Origin: UBA830 sp002295635
GTDB lineage: Bacteria; Pseudomonadota; Alphaproteobacteria; MPNO01; UBA830
Direction of reading: 5' to 3'
DNA: 64,000 nucleotides
Assembly (NCBI GenBank): GCA_002295635.1
Contig: DBHK01000027.1
Span: forward strand, 1-64,000
Shown: in pieces, positions 23,453 through 31,817 of the stretch
Position numbering within the stretch: position 1 is the first letter of the stretch
Layout: every line of letters begins with the position of its first letter
Translations under genes and position numbers: made by a program
The notes under the pieces: model-generated
Told to the model about the DNA's origin: nothing
The model's input: only the letters and a program-made list of their open reading frames with translations
The model's database searches: none

Positions 23453-25378
23453 TCAGTCTTTGTTGAAAGCCTCCTCTGCAGGACGGATTATCTCATGCCC
23501 GTCGCCTACGCGGCGGGTGAATTTGACCTTGTCAAAGAATTCTAAAACCTCGATAGATAGGTTCCGGCCTATTCCCGACGCGTCGCGAAAATTTGCTGCG
23601 GTCACCATGCCTTCGTCTGCGGATGCTGCCACTTTTTCCGCGATCTCGCCTAGCTGGCGCAGGGCATCTGGCTGATAAAATCGGTTTTTTGCTATTCGAA
23701 TAACGAGACCGTGACGTCCTGCTCGAACCAGCAGAGACTCGATTTTACTAGGCTCTTTGTCGATTGCTTGCGCGATCTCAACAATAACTGGCGGTCGCAG
23801 TCCCCCATTGACTAGAAGCGGTTTTATTTTATTCCAATTCGAGGCGTCGGCCCCTTGCAGTTTTGGCTTATGCGACAGTAGCCGCACGCCCATACCTTCT
23901 TTGACTATGACACCTTCACGCACCAGCTCAGCACAAATAGAAGCCGTCGCGTTGCCGGGTAGACGAAGACCTGTGCCCACCAGGATACGGTTCTCGCCAG
24001 GTCCAACCGTGTCGGGAGATTTTTTATGCCAGGCGCCAAGAGCCTCTAAAACCGCGGTACGGAGGATGTCCCAGCGGTTATGGGAGAAACCTAGCAAGCC
24101 TTTCTCGGTTGATATCGATTTAATTGGAACAAGCTCTTGTAGAGCCTCCATGTCGGAGTCGGTTAGATTGCGTGCTGAAGCGAAGCGGTCGAGGAAGAGA
24201 CCTTCGGGTGAGGTTTCCAGCAAGGCAGTCAGTGCGATACCATCGTCTCCCTCCTCCATCGCTTTTAAGAAAGCTATACGCTCAGGTCTGGCCCGTCCTC
24301 GCGCAGGTGGGTAGACGTCTATGACGCGGCCGCCACCTATCGTTCGTTGCGCAGACTGATCACGAATTATTAACCCGTCACTATGAACCGCGGCCATAGG
24401 ATGATCGAGTACAAGTTGCGCGAGCTTATTTTCGCCCGCCGCTATACTTTGCTCTCCAAGAATAGCGACCCGTCCGGTGGACTCTGATGCGCCGAGATGG
24501 ACATGAACCGGGGTCCAGTGAGCAAGCGGCCGAGCTTCTGACTGAAGAACCTGAAGCCTTACATCTATTTTTCTTACTGCCGGAGGCGGATGGCCGGTAA
24601 CGATCCAGTCGCCGCGCTGTATCAGCCGACTGTCGAGATCCGGCCCTGTAAGATTTAGCGCACAGCGTTGACCTGCGTGTCCGGCGTCGGTTTTTGCATT
24701 TTGCGCATGAAGGCCGCGCACTCTAACGTCGATCTCTGCACCCAAGACCCGGGCGCCTGCGCCGGTTTTCAGATGACCGGAAAAGGCGGTGCCAGTAACC
24801 ACAAGCCCTGCGCCGGTAACCGCAAAGCATCGGTCGATGGCGAGCCGGAAATTTCCTGTCGACGCGCGTGGTGGCATCTGGGCTGCTGCATCGATGAGGT
24901 GTTGTTTTAAATCACTGATCCCTTCGCCAGTTAGTCCAGATAGCGGGAAAACGGGAGCTCCATCTAGCGATGTACCGAGTAAAAGCTCGTCAATCTGCTC
25001 GGATACCTCGACGGCGCGCATATCATCAACCCGGTCGATTTTGGTTAGGGCTACCGCGCCATCTGAAACGCCGAGCAAGTCGAGGATTGCTAGGTGTTCT
25101 CTGGTTTGCGGCATCGGTCCGTCGTCAGCGGCGACAGTGAGTAACGCGAAGTCGATACCGACTACGCCACATAACATATTACGAATAAATTTTTCGTGTC
25201 CGGGGACGTCTATAAACCCGATAGTTTCCGCTCCATCTATCGGAAGATAGGCGAAGCCAAGATCGATGGTCAGATTACGTTTCTTTTCTTCAGGCAGCCG
25301 ATCGGTATCAACCCCGGTCAACGATTTTATTAGGAGGGTTTTACCGTGATCAACGTGGCCGGCTGTAGCAACAATCAT
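23453..25378 (-). CDS. selB: Selenocysteine-specific elongation factor SelB
   Basis: 641-residue translation factor that carries Sec-tRNA to UGA codons marked by a SECIS hairpin. G domain motifs at the N-terminus: GHVDHGKTLLIKSLTG, DVPGHEKFIRNML, and TKID. EF-Tu-like domains II and III follow, then the C-terminal winged-helix repeats that bind the SECIS RNA (for example NRFYQPDALRQLGE and GIGRNLSIEVLEFFDKVKFTRR). Start overlaps the selA stop by 4 bp. Its presence together with selA and selC is direct evidence that this organism reads UGA as Sec. Confidence 0.97.
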   Translation of the reverse strand: MIVATAGHVDHGKTLLIKSLTGVDTDRLPEEKKRNLTIDLGFAYLPIDGAETIGFIDVPGHEKFIRNMLCGVVGIDFALLTVAADDGPMPQTREHLAILDLLGVSDGAVALTKIDRVDDMRAVEVSEQIDELLLGTSLDGAPVFPLSGLTGEGISDLKQHLIDAAAQMPPRASTGNFRLAIDRCFAVTGAGLVVTGTAFSGHLKTGAGARVLGAEIDVRVRGLHAQNAKTDAGHAGQRCALNLTGPDLDSRLIQRGDWIVTGHPPPAVRKIDVRLQVLQSEARPLAHWTPVHVHLGASESTGRVAILGEQSIAAGENKLAQLVLDHPMAAVHSDGLIIRDQSAQRTIGGGRVIDVYPPARGRARPERIAFLKAMEEGDDGIALTALLETSPEGLFLDRFASARNLTDSDMEALQELVPIKSISTEKGLLGFSHNRWDILRTAVLEALGAWHKKSPDTVGPGENRILVGTGLRLPGNATASICAELVREGVIVKEGMGVRLLSHKPKLQGADASNWNKIKPLLVNGGLRPPVIVEIAQAIDKEPSKIESLLVRAGRHGLVIRIAKNRFYQPDALRQLGEIAEKVAASADEGMVTAANFRDASGIGRNLSIEVLEFFDKVKFTRRVGDGHEIIRPAEEAFNKD

Positions 25379-26778
25379 TCGAGAATTTCAAGAGTTGAAA
25401 GTTGTGAAAGGAATCCGGGTTCATCTGCCATACAGCGTAGATCAACGATGAAGGCACCTCCCTGAACGCGTCCAATAACTGGCACTGGCAGACCGCGAAA
25501 GGCCCGTACGAGTCGTTCAACTGCCGCACCGTTCTTAGTTTCAGGAGTGATTGCGAGGCCCGCGCTAGGAAGTTTGCGGGTCGGTAATGTACCCGAACCG
25601 ACTTGGCTGTCGCAGTCCACCTCTTCGACTTTGGCAAACCCTTTTACGGCTCTAGAGATTGCAGGCCGAATCCGGGAGGCTGTTTCCTGAATATCAGTCA
25701 CTGACCGGGTAAGCGCACGCAGCGTGGGCAATCGGTCGGATAGACTATCTGGATCGGAATAAAGACGAAGCACGGCGGATAACGCTGCGATAGTCATTTT
25801 GTCACAGCGTAGTGCTCGTTTTATGGGGTTGCTCTTTAAACGAGTGATGCAGTCTTTGGTACCAACGATGATACCTGCCTGCGGTCCACCCAATAGCTTG
25901 TCACCCGAAAATGATACCATATCGGCACCGTGCTTTAGGGCTTCCATTGGAGTTGGTTCATGTGGAAGTCCAAGCCGCTTTAGTTCCGTCAGAGTGCCGC
26001 TGCCCAGATCGATGGCAAATGGAATTCCAGTCTCATGACACAGCTTGGCGAGATCAGTTTCCGGCACCTCCGCGGTGAATCCTTCTACTACATAGTTACT
26101 GGTATGGACCTTCATGATCATTCCGGTATTCGGTCCGATAGCTGCGGCATAATCCTTTAAATGGGTCCGGTTGGTGGTGCCAACCTCGACCAGTTCACAT
26201 CCTGACTGTGCCATAATATCCGGCATACGGAACGAACCCCCGATCTCTATTAACTCTCCTCGAGATGTAGGTGTTTCCTTACCAAGTGCGAAGGTATTGA
26301 GGATCAACATAACTGCCGCGGCATTATTATTGACGACGGTTGCCGCCTCAGCACCGGTGATTTCACAAAGCTGTGCCTCGACATGGTCATCCCGGTCTCC
26401 GCGCTTTCCTTCTTCCAAACTATACTCGAGGTTGGTTGCGCTGCGCGCCGCCCGGGAGATGGCTTCAATAGCTTCCTCCGGAAGCGCCGCGCGACCCAAG
26501 TTCGTATGAATGACCGTTCCTGTTAGATTATAGACTGGTCGGAGAGACGGCAAATTCTCCTGCGCCAGACACTCCGCCACTGCATACAATATCTCTGTTT
26601 CGTGCGGTATCTTGTTACCGGAAAGCACAGAACCGCGAATTTCTTCTAGCGTCTTTCGGATGCAATCCGTTACTAATTTGCGGCCATATTCCGAAATCAG
26701 CTTCACGGCATTATCCGAATTCAACAGGCGATCAACAGACGACAGGCCCGCAAGAGGCGAAGAGGTTTTCTTTGGCAT
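25375..26778 (-). CDS. selA: L-seryl-tRNA(Sec) selenium transferase SelA
   Basis: PLP enzyme converting Ser-tRNA(Sec) to Sec-tRNA(Sec) with selenophosphate. 467 residues from ATG 26778 (MPKKTSSPLAGLSSVDRLL), matching the usual start SxLPxVDxLL. Conserved blocks include NLTGTVIHTNLGRAALP, the PLP lysine in SFSGDKLLGGPQAGII, and RALRCDKMTIAALSAVL. The longer frame to 26856 has no counterpart in the family. Overlaps selB by 4 bp. Selenophosphate synthetase (selD) is not in this window and should be elsewhere. Confidence 0.97.
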   Translation of the reverse strand: MPKKTSSPLAGLSSVDRLLNSDNAVKLISEYGRKLVTDCIRKTLEEIRGSVLSGNKIPHETEILYAVAECLAQENLPSLRPVYNLTGTVIHTNLGRAALPEEAIEAISRAARSATNLEYSLEEGKRGDRDDHVEAQLCEITGAEAATVVNNNAAAVMLILNTFALGKETPTSRGELIEIGGSFRMPDIMAQSGCELVEVGTTNRTHLKDYAAAIGPNTGMIMKVHTSNYVVEGFTAEVPETDLAKLCHETGIPFAIDLGSGTLTELKRLGLPHEPTPMEALKHGADMVSFSGDKLLGGPQAGIIVGTKDCITRLKSNPIKRALRCDKMTIAALSAVLRLYSDPDSLSDRLPTLRALTRSVTDIQETASRIRPAISRAVKGFAKVEEVDCDSQVGSGTLPTRKLPSAGLAITPETKNGAAVERLVRAFRGLPVPVIGRVQGGAFIVDLRCMADEPGFLSQLSTLEILE

Positions 26779-26857
26779 GACCGTGAGACAATACTGCTTG
26801 AAACGGTGTTGGGAAATGTCTTGTTGAAACGTGGTAGCAGGGAGAATACCAAACACC

Positions 26858-28462
26858 CTATTGTGTCTGTTCCTTGGTCTTCAGAAATTTGATGTCAGGC
26901 CACTCTTTCACAGCGTTGTCTAAATGCCACGTGTTTCGGGCGAGGAAAACCGGCATTGAGTCATGATCATCTGCGATGGAACTGCCATTGTTATCTAGGA
27001 ATTTTTTCAGAAGACTGGTATCGTTTGCTTCAACCCAGCGCGCAGTATGGAGAGAGGTTGCCTCAAACTTTACCGGTACATCGTATTCCGAACGTATACG
27101 GTCTGCCATAACATCAAATTGAAGCGCTCCTAAGACACCGACGATCCAGTCCGTTCCGATGCGTGGCTTAAATACCCGGGCCACGCCTTCTTCTGCCAAT
27201 TGTTGTAGCGCTCGGCCAAGATGTTTGGCACGCATCGGATCCGCCGGATGTACCGAGCGCAGTATTTCAGGTGCGAAGCTTGGGATGCCTGTGAAGCGCA
27301 ATTCTTCACCATCTGTCAAAGCATCACCGATCCGCAGATTTCCATGATTTGGGATGCCAATGATGTCACCTGCATATGCATCTTCAGCGGTCTCCCGATC
27401 CTGCGCGAGGAATAACATCGGGTTGTGCAAATTTATTTGTTTACCACTTCGAATATGACGCAGCTTCATGCCTCTCTTGAAATGTCCCGATGATAGTCGA
27501 AAGAATGCAATTCGGTCGCGATGCTTTGGATCCATGTTCGCCTGAATCTTGAATACGAAACCACTGACTTTGTTTTCCTCAGGGTCGACGACACGCTCTT
27601 TTGCATTTTGTGGACGTGGGGGTGGTGCGAGGGACACAAGACCTTTCAGCAATTCTCGGACACCAAAATTATTAATAGCACTGCCGAAGAATACTGGGCT
27701 GAGCGAGCCGTCACGATAGGACTGTAAATCGAGTGGTGGGCAAAGGCCGGTCGCCATCGGTACCTCTTCGCGAAGCTTTTCTACTGCATGACCGGGTAAT
27801 AGAGCGTCGAGTTTTGGATCGTCGACGCCCTCACATATAATATCCTCACCAGGATCATTCGAGATCTTGCCGCTAGCGTGACCTTTTTTCATCAGCACCA
27901 CCCTGCCGTCAATCACGTCGTAACAGCCGAGAAAATCCCGTCCCATACCGATCGGCCAGCTTGCAGGCGTTACATCAAGGGCGAGTGTTTCCTCGATTTC
28001 TTGTAACAGTTCGAATGGTTCCTGTGCCTCTCGATCCATCTTATTAATAAAGGTGATGATCGGCATATCCCTCAAGCGACAGACTTCGAACAGTTTCCGA
28101 GTCTGTGCTTCGATCCCACGTGCTGCATCTATCACCATTACTGCCGAGTCGACAGCTGAAAGTGTCCGGTATGTATCTTCCGAAAAGTCTTCGTGACCAG
28201 GTGTATCCAGTAGGTTGAAGGTGCAGCCGCCAAATTCATATGTCATAACAGATGATGCTACCGAGATGCCCCTTTCTGCCTCGACTTTCATCCAGTCGGA
28301 ATGTGCGCGCCTAGCCTCGCCCCGCGCCTTAACGGCACCGGCAGTCTGAATTGCTCCACCGAACAACAAAAGTTTCTCGGTCAGAGTCGTTTTACCCGCA
28401 TCCGGGTGGGAGATAATGGCGAATGTTCGCCGGGCGGCAATTTCGCCGCTGTTTATGCCCAT
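26858..28462 (-). CDS. prfC: Peptide chain release factor 3 (RF3)
   Basis: Translational GTPase that recycles RF1/RF2 after termination. From ATG 28462 it is 534 residues, close to the usual 529. Motifs: SHPDAGKTTLTEKLL, DTPGHEDFSEDTYRTL, NKMDREAQEP. A longer frame from 28558 adds 32 residues with no family counterpart. It lies directly upstream of selA (79-bp gap), so RF3 and the Sec machinery may be made from one message. Since RF2 and Sec-tRNA compete at UGA, the pairing could matter; this is inference. Confidence 0.95.
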   Translation of the reverse strand: MGINSGEIAARRTFAIISHPDAGKTTLTEKLLLFGGAIQTAGAVKARGEARRAHSDWMKVEAERGISVASSVMTYEFGGCTFNLLDTPGHEDFSEDTYRTLSAVDSAVMVIDAARGIEAQTRKLFEVCRLRDMPIITFINKMDREAQEPFELLQEIEETLALDVTPASWPIGMGRDFLGCYDVIDGRVVLMKKGHASGKISNDPGEDIICEGVDDPKLDALLPGHAVEKLREEVPMATGLCPPLDLQSYRDGSLSPVFFGSAINNFGVRELLKGLVSLAPPPRPQNAKERVVDPEENKVSGFVFKIQANMDPKHRDRIAFFRLSSGHFKRGMKLRHIRSGKQINLHNPMLFLAQDRETAEDAYAGDIIGIPNHGNLRIGDALTDGEELRFTGIPSFAPEILRSVHPADPMRAKHLGRALQQLAEEGVARVFKPRIGTDWIVGVLGALQFDVMADRIRSEYDVPVKFEATSLHTARWVEANDTSLLKKFLDNNGSSIADDHDSMPVFLARNTWHLDNAVKEWPDIKFLKTKEQTQ

Positions 28463-28617
28463 TGATGAGTCCAAAAAACTTTTTAGCACTATCCGCGCCG
28501 ACTCGATGCAATATAAGGCTGTTTTATCGTAATTCCAGTACAGCTTGCCTGTCGCCATGCTAATCTCTGGCGTTTAGGATAGGTGGGAAGGATGGCAAAA
28601 ATAGGGAGGGCGGGTCG

Positions 28618-29928
28618 ATGGAAATGCAGACCGCCACCAAGGTTGGTTACCAGTCTGGTTTCGGAAATGAATTTGCGACCGAAGCACTACCCGGTGCATT
28701 ACCGGAGGGTCGGAATTCTCCACAGAAAACGCCGTACGGCCTTTATACGGAACTGATCAGCGGTACAGCCTTTACACAGCCTCGTAACGATAATCTACGG
28801 ACTTGGCTCTACCGGATACGGCCATCGTCTCAGCACGGAAAATTCAAGAAGATTGATAAAAAATTATGGCGCACCCCTACCTTTGATGAAGGAGTGTTGA
28901 CGCCACAGCAAATACGTTGGGATCCAATACCTATCCCGGCGGAAGCAACAGATTTGATCGCCGGCATAAAGACCTTGGCGGGTAATGGAGATTCTAAAAT
29001 CCAATCGGGGATCGGTATCCACGTTTATTGCGCAAACGTCTCGATGAGTGATCGCTATTTCTACAATGCCGATGGGGAGATGCTGTTCGTTCCCCAGCAG
29101 GGCTGCTTGCGACTCGTAACAGAAATGGGTGTAGTTGAGGTGGTGCCAGGCCAGATTGCAGTGGTGCCCCGAGGGATAAGATTCTGCGTCGGCCTACCAA
29201 ATGGGCCATCGCGCGGTTATGTATGCGAAAACTTTGGAGCGCCCCTACGACTACCCGATCTCGGACCTATCGGATCTAATGGTCTTGCCAATCCCCGGGA
29301 TTTTCTTGCACCGGTAGCGTCGTTTGAAGATCTTGATGGTGATTTTGAACTTGTCGTAAAATTTGGGGGAGATCTCTGGGCTTCTGATATCGACCATTCG
29401 CCTTTAGATGTCGTTGCATGGCACGGAAATTTGACACCATATAAGTATGATCTCGATAATTTCATGTCTATCGGGTCTATATCCTTCGATCACCCAGACC
29501 CGTCTATCTTCACTGTGCTTACGTCTCCATCTGGCCCGGCAGGGCTGGCCAATGTAGACTTCGTCATTTTTCCGCCACGGTGGCTGGTTGCGGAAAATAC
29601 CTTCCGGCCACCCTGGTATCACCGCAACTTTATGTCGGAATTCATGGGATTGGTGCACGGTCATTACGACGCCAAAGAGGAGGGCTTTGTGCCTGGGGGG
29701 GCCAGCTTACACAATATGCATTCCGCTCACGGACCTGATCGAGAGACCTATGAAAAGGCGACAAAGTCTGATTTGAAACCGATGCATTTAGCAGACACGA
29801 TGGCTTTTATGTTTGAGACCCGCTATCCGATCAAGTTGACGGAATGGGGTGCGAATGTCCCCCAGATCCAACCGGATTATCAAGATTGCTGGCAAGGACT
29901 AAGTAAAAACTTCGACGGGAAAAGATAA
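28618..29928 (+). CDS. hmgA: Homogentisate 1,2-dioxygenase
   Basis: Iron-dependent ring-cleavage enzyme of tyrosine/phenylalanine breakdown, converting homogentisate to maleylacetoacetate. 436 residues, normal length. It begins with YQSGFGNEFATEALPGALP and contains NSPQKTPYGLYTE, VVAWHGNLTPYKYDL and the iron-binding region FRPPWYHRNFMSEFMGL with SLHNMHSAHGPD, all strongly conserved. Followed by fahA after 2 bp. Divergent from prfC, so the 155-bp gap holds its promoter. No hppD or maleylacetoacetate isomerase gene is present here. Confidence 0.97.
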   Translation: MEMQTATKVGYQSGFGNEFATEALPGALPEGRNSPQKTPYGLYTELISGTAFTQPRNDNLRTWLYRIRPSSQHGKFKKIDKKLWRTPTFDEGVLTPQQIRWDPIPIPAEATDLIAGIKTLAGNGDSKIQSGIGIHVYCANVSMSDRYFYNADGEMLFVPQQGCLRLVTEMGVVEVVPGQIAVVPRGIRFCVGLPNGPSRGYVCENFGAPLRLPDLGPIGSNGLANPRDFLAPVASFEDLDGDFELVVKFGGDLWASDIDHSPLDVVAWHGNLTPYKYDLDNFMSIGSISFDHPDPSIFTVLTSPSGPAGLANVDFVIFPPRWLVAENTFRPPWYHRNFMSEFMGLVHGHYDAKEEGFVPGGASLHNMHSAHGPDRETYEKATKSDLKPMHLADTMAFMFETRYPIKLTEWGANVPQIQPDYQDCWQGLSKNFDGKR

Positions 29929-29930
29929 TA

Positions 29931-31253
29931 ATGACGATTCTTAATGAAACCCACGACCCTGCGCTTAATAGCTGGGTTAATAGCGCAAATGAGAATGGCT
30001 CCGACTTTCCAGTACAGAATCTACCCTTTGGCGTGTACACGGACCCTCAAACTGATGCGGGCAAAATAGGTATTGCCATTGGCGATATGATTTTAGATGT
30101 AACGGCCGCCCGGATAGAGGGCCTAATCAGCGGCGCTGCAGATGATGCTGCGGGGGCCTGTGCCGGCGATACCCTTAACCATTTGATGGCGCTGGGTGGT
30201 CGGCACTGGTCGGCGCTGCGCGCGGCCGCATCTAAAGTATTGCGAAACGATACGGATGAGGGCGAGATCGCTAGAACGGTCGCCGAGGATATTCTTGTTT
30301 CTCAGTCCGATGTTGCAATGCAACTACCGGCTCGGATAGGAGATTATACCGATTTCTATTCATCGATCTTTCATGCGACTAATGTCGGAAAAATGCTCCG
30401 GCCGGATAATCCGTTAATGCCGAATTATAAATATATCCCTGTTGCTTACCATAGCCGGGCGTCGTCGATTGTTCCAAGCGGCGAAGTATGTAAGCGCCCA
30501 GTAGGTCAAACCAAGGCGGCGGATTTGGATGCACCTTCCTTTGGCCCTTCGAGGGCGATCGATTACGAGACTGAGATCGGGTTTTTCATCGGCCCTGGCA
30601 ATCCGCTGGGCCAGCCTATCGATATATCCGAGGCAGAAGATCATATTTTCGGCCTATGTATCTTGAACGATTGGTCCGCTCGAGACATACAAGCATGGGA
30701 ATACCAGCCTCTAGGGCCATTTCTTGCCAAAAGCTTCTCGTCGCATATATCGCCTTGGGTGGTGACGATGGAGGCCTTATCGCCGTTCCGTTGTGCTGCT
30801 TATGAGCGTCCGGAATCCGACCCCAACCCGTTACCTTACCTATCGTCAGCAGAGAATGAGACTAAAGGTGGATTCGATGTCCACATCGAAGTATCGATCG
30901 CATCGGAACAGATGCGGGATGCCGGCATGAGTCCCCATCTTTTGGCGAAGACCAACATGCGTCATCTTTATTGGAATGTTTTCCAAATGTTAGTTCACCA
31001 TACCTCTAACGGATGCAACACGCGGCCCGGTGACATGATGGGGACCGGAACGATATCGGGGCCGAATAAGGATTCTCTTGGATCGATCTTGGAAATCACC
31101 AAGCGTGGTTCTGAGCCGGTGCCTTTACCATCCGGCGAGGAGCGCAAATTCCTTGCCGATGGCGATGAGGTGATCATGCGGGCCTGGTGCGAGGCCGAGG
31201 GGTCGCGGCGAATCGGATTCGGCGATTGCCGCGGATTAATTGAGGGTGCTTAG
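29931..31253 (+). CDS. fahA: Fumarylacetoacetase
   Basis: Hydrolyses fumarylacetoacetate to fumarate and acetoacetate, the last step of tyrosine degradation. 440 residues with the small N-terminal SH3-like domain (LPFGVYTDPQTDAGKIGIAIGD) and the catalytic FAH domain: DFYSSIFHATNVG (catalytic Asp and His region), DYETEIGFFIGPGNPLG (metal Glu ligands), NDWSARDIQAWEYQPLGPF and GTGTISGPNKDSLG. Two bases after hmgA, clearly one operon. Confidence 0.97.
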   Translation: MTILNETHDPALNSWVNSANENGSDFPVQNLPFGVYTDPQTDAGKIGIAIGDMILDVTAARIEGLISGAADDAAGACAGDTLNHLMALGGRHWSALRAAASKVLRNDTDEGEIARTVAEDILVSQSDVAMQLPARIGDYTDFYSSIFHATNVGKMLRPDNPLMPNYKYIPVAYHSRASSIVPSGEVCKRPVGQTKAADLDAPSFGPSRAIDYETEIGFFIGPGNPLGQPIDISEAEDHIFGLCILNDWSARDIQAWEYQPLGPFLAKSFSSHISPWVVTMEALSPFRCAAYERPESDPNPLPYLSSAENETKGGFDVHIEVSIASEQMRDAGMSPHLLAKTNMRHLYWNVFQMLVHHTSNGCNTRPGDMMGTGTISGPNKDSLGSILEITKRGSEPVPLPSGEERKFLADGDEVIMRAWCEAEGSRRIGFGDCRGLIEGA

Positions 31254-31725
31254 ATTTTTTATTGTACACTCGGATGAGTTGTCCCACGCTGGAACAATCT
31301 TCCTCGGTTTTTAACCCGGCGGCGTGCATAATTTGAGCAGTCATATCTTCGTCGACATTCTGTCGGCTCCCGGTGACACCCACCGCGACAATCACCCCAT
31401 CTCTTTGGTTTCGTATGCTCCGCACTTCACCTTCCGAAGACACCTGGTGTTAGGAAACGTCGTCGATGACTTTCGTGAACACCGGGCGCTCGTTGTCTTG
31501 AGCCGAAGATCGACTGGACGAATGGCCTACCGGTAGCGCAGCGTATGTTTTCCCTAACGGGATCTTGAAGCGTAGCGCCGCGGCGCGGTTTTCCTTGCCG
31601 AAAACCTTGACGATATTTCTCGGCCCGACGACGGAGAAACTTATGGGGTACGATTTTATTTTCTGACTCCTCTCGAATTTGGCGGTTTGGGTGATATTCG
31701 CATGTTCAAACAAGATGATGTTCAT
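31174..31725 (-). pseudogene. GlcG/HbpS heme-binding-like family pseudogene
   Basis: A GlcG-like protein (small alpha/beta domain, often encoded in catabolic operons) broken by an in-frame TAA at 31452-31450. Before the stop: NIVKVFGKENRAAALRFKI and GKTYAALPVGHSSS, after it in the same frame: RDGVIVAVGVTGSRQNVDED and IMHAAGLKTEED, which match the family's 'GKAYGALG' and 'GVIGAVGVSG..SDNDE' blocks. The C-terminal frame fails to stop at the usual point and runs 80 bases into the fahA coding region on the opposite strand. The stop is TAA, so selenocysteine recoding does not apply. Confidence 0.65.
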
Positions 31726-31817
31726 GGATGAGCCCTTAGGAAAATTCTTATCTACCGGTTATGGGGTAGTGCTCACCTGTATGTTAGTCTTTGCGCCATC
31801 GAACAATGGGGATCTAT

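Noticed and set aside
31450..31452. Stop codon within the GlcG-like gene as a recoding event
   Set aside because: The codon is TAA, which SelB does not read, and the gene has also lost its normal end.
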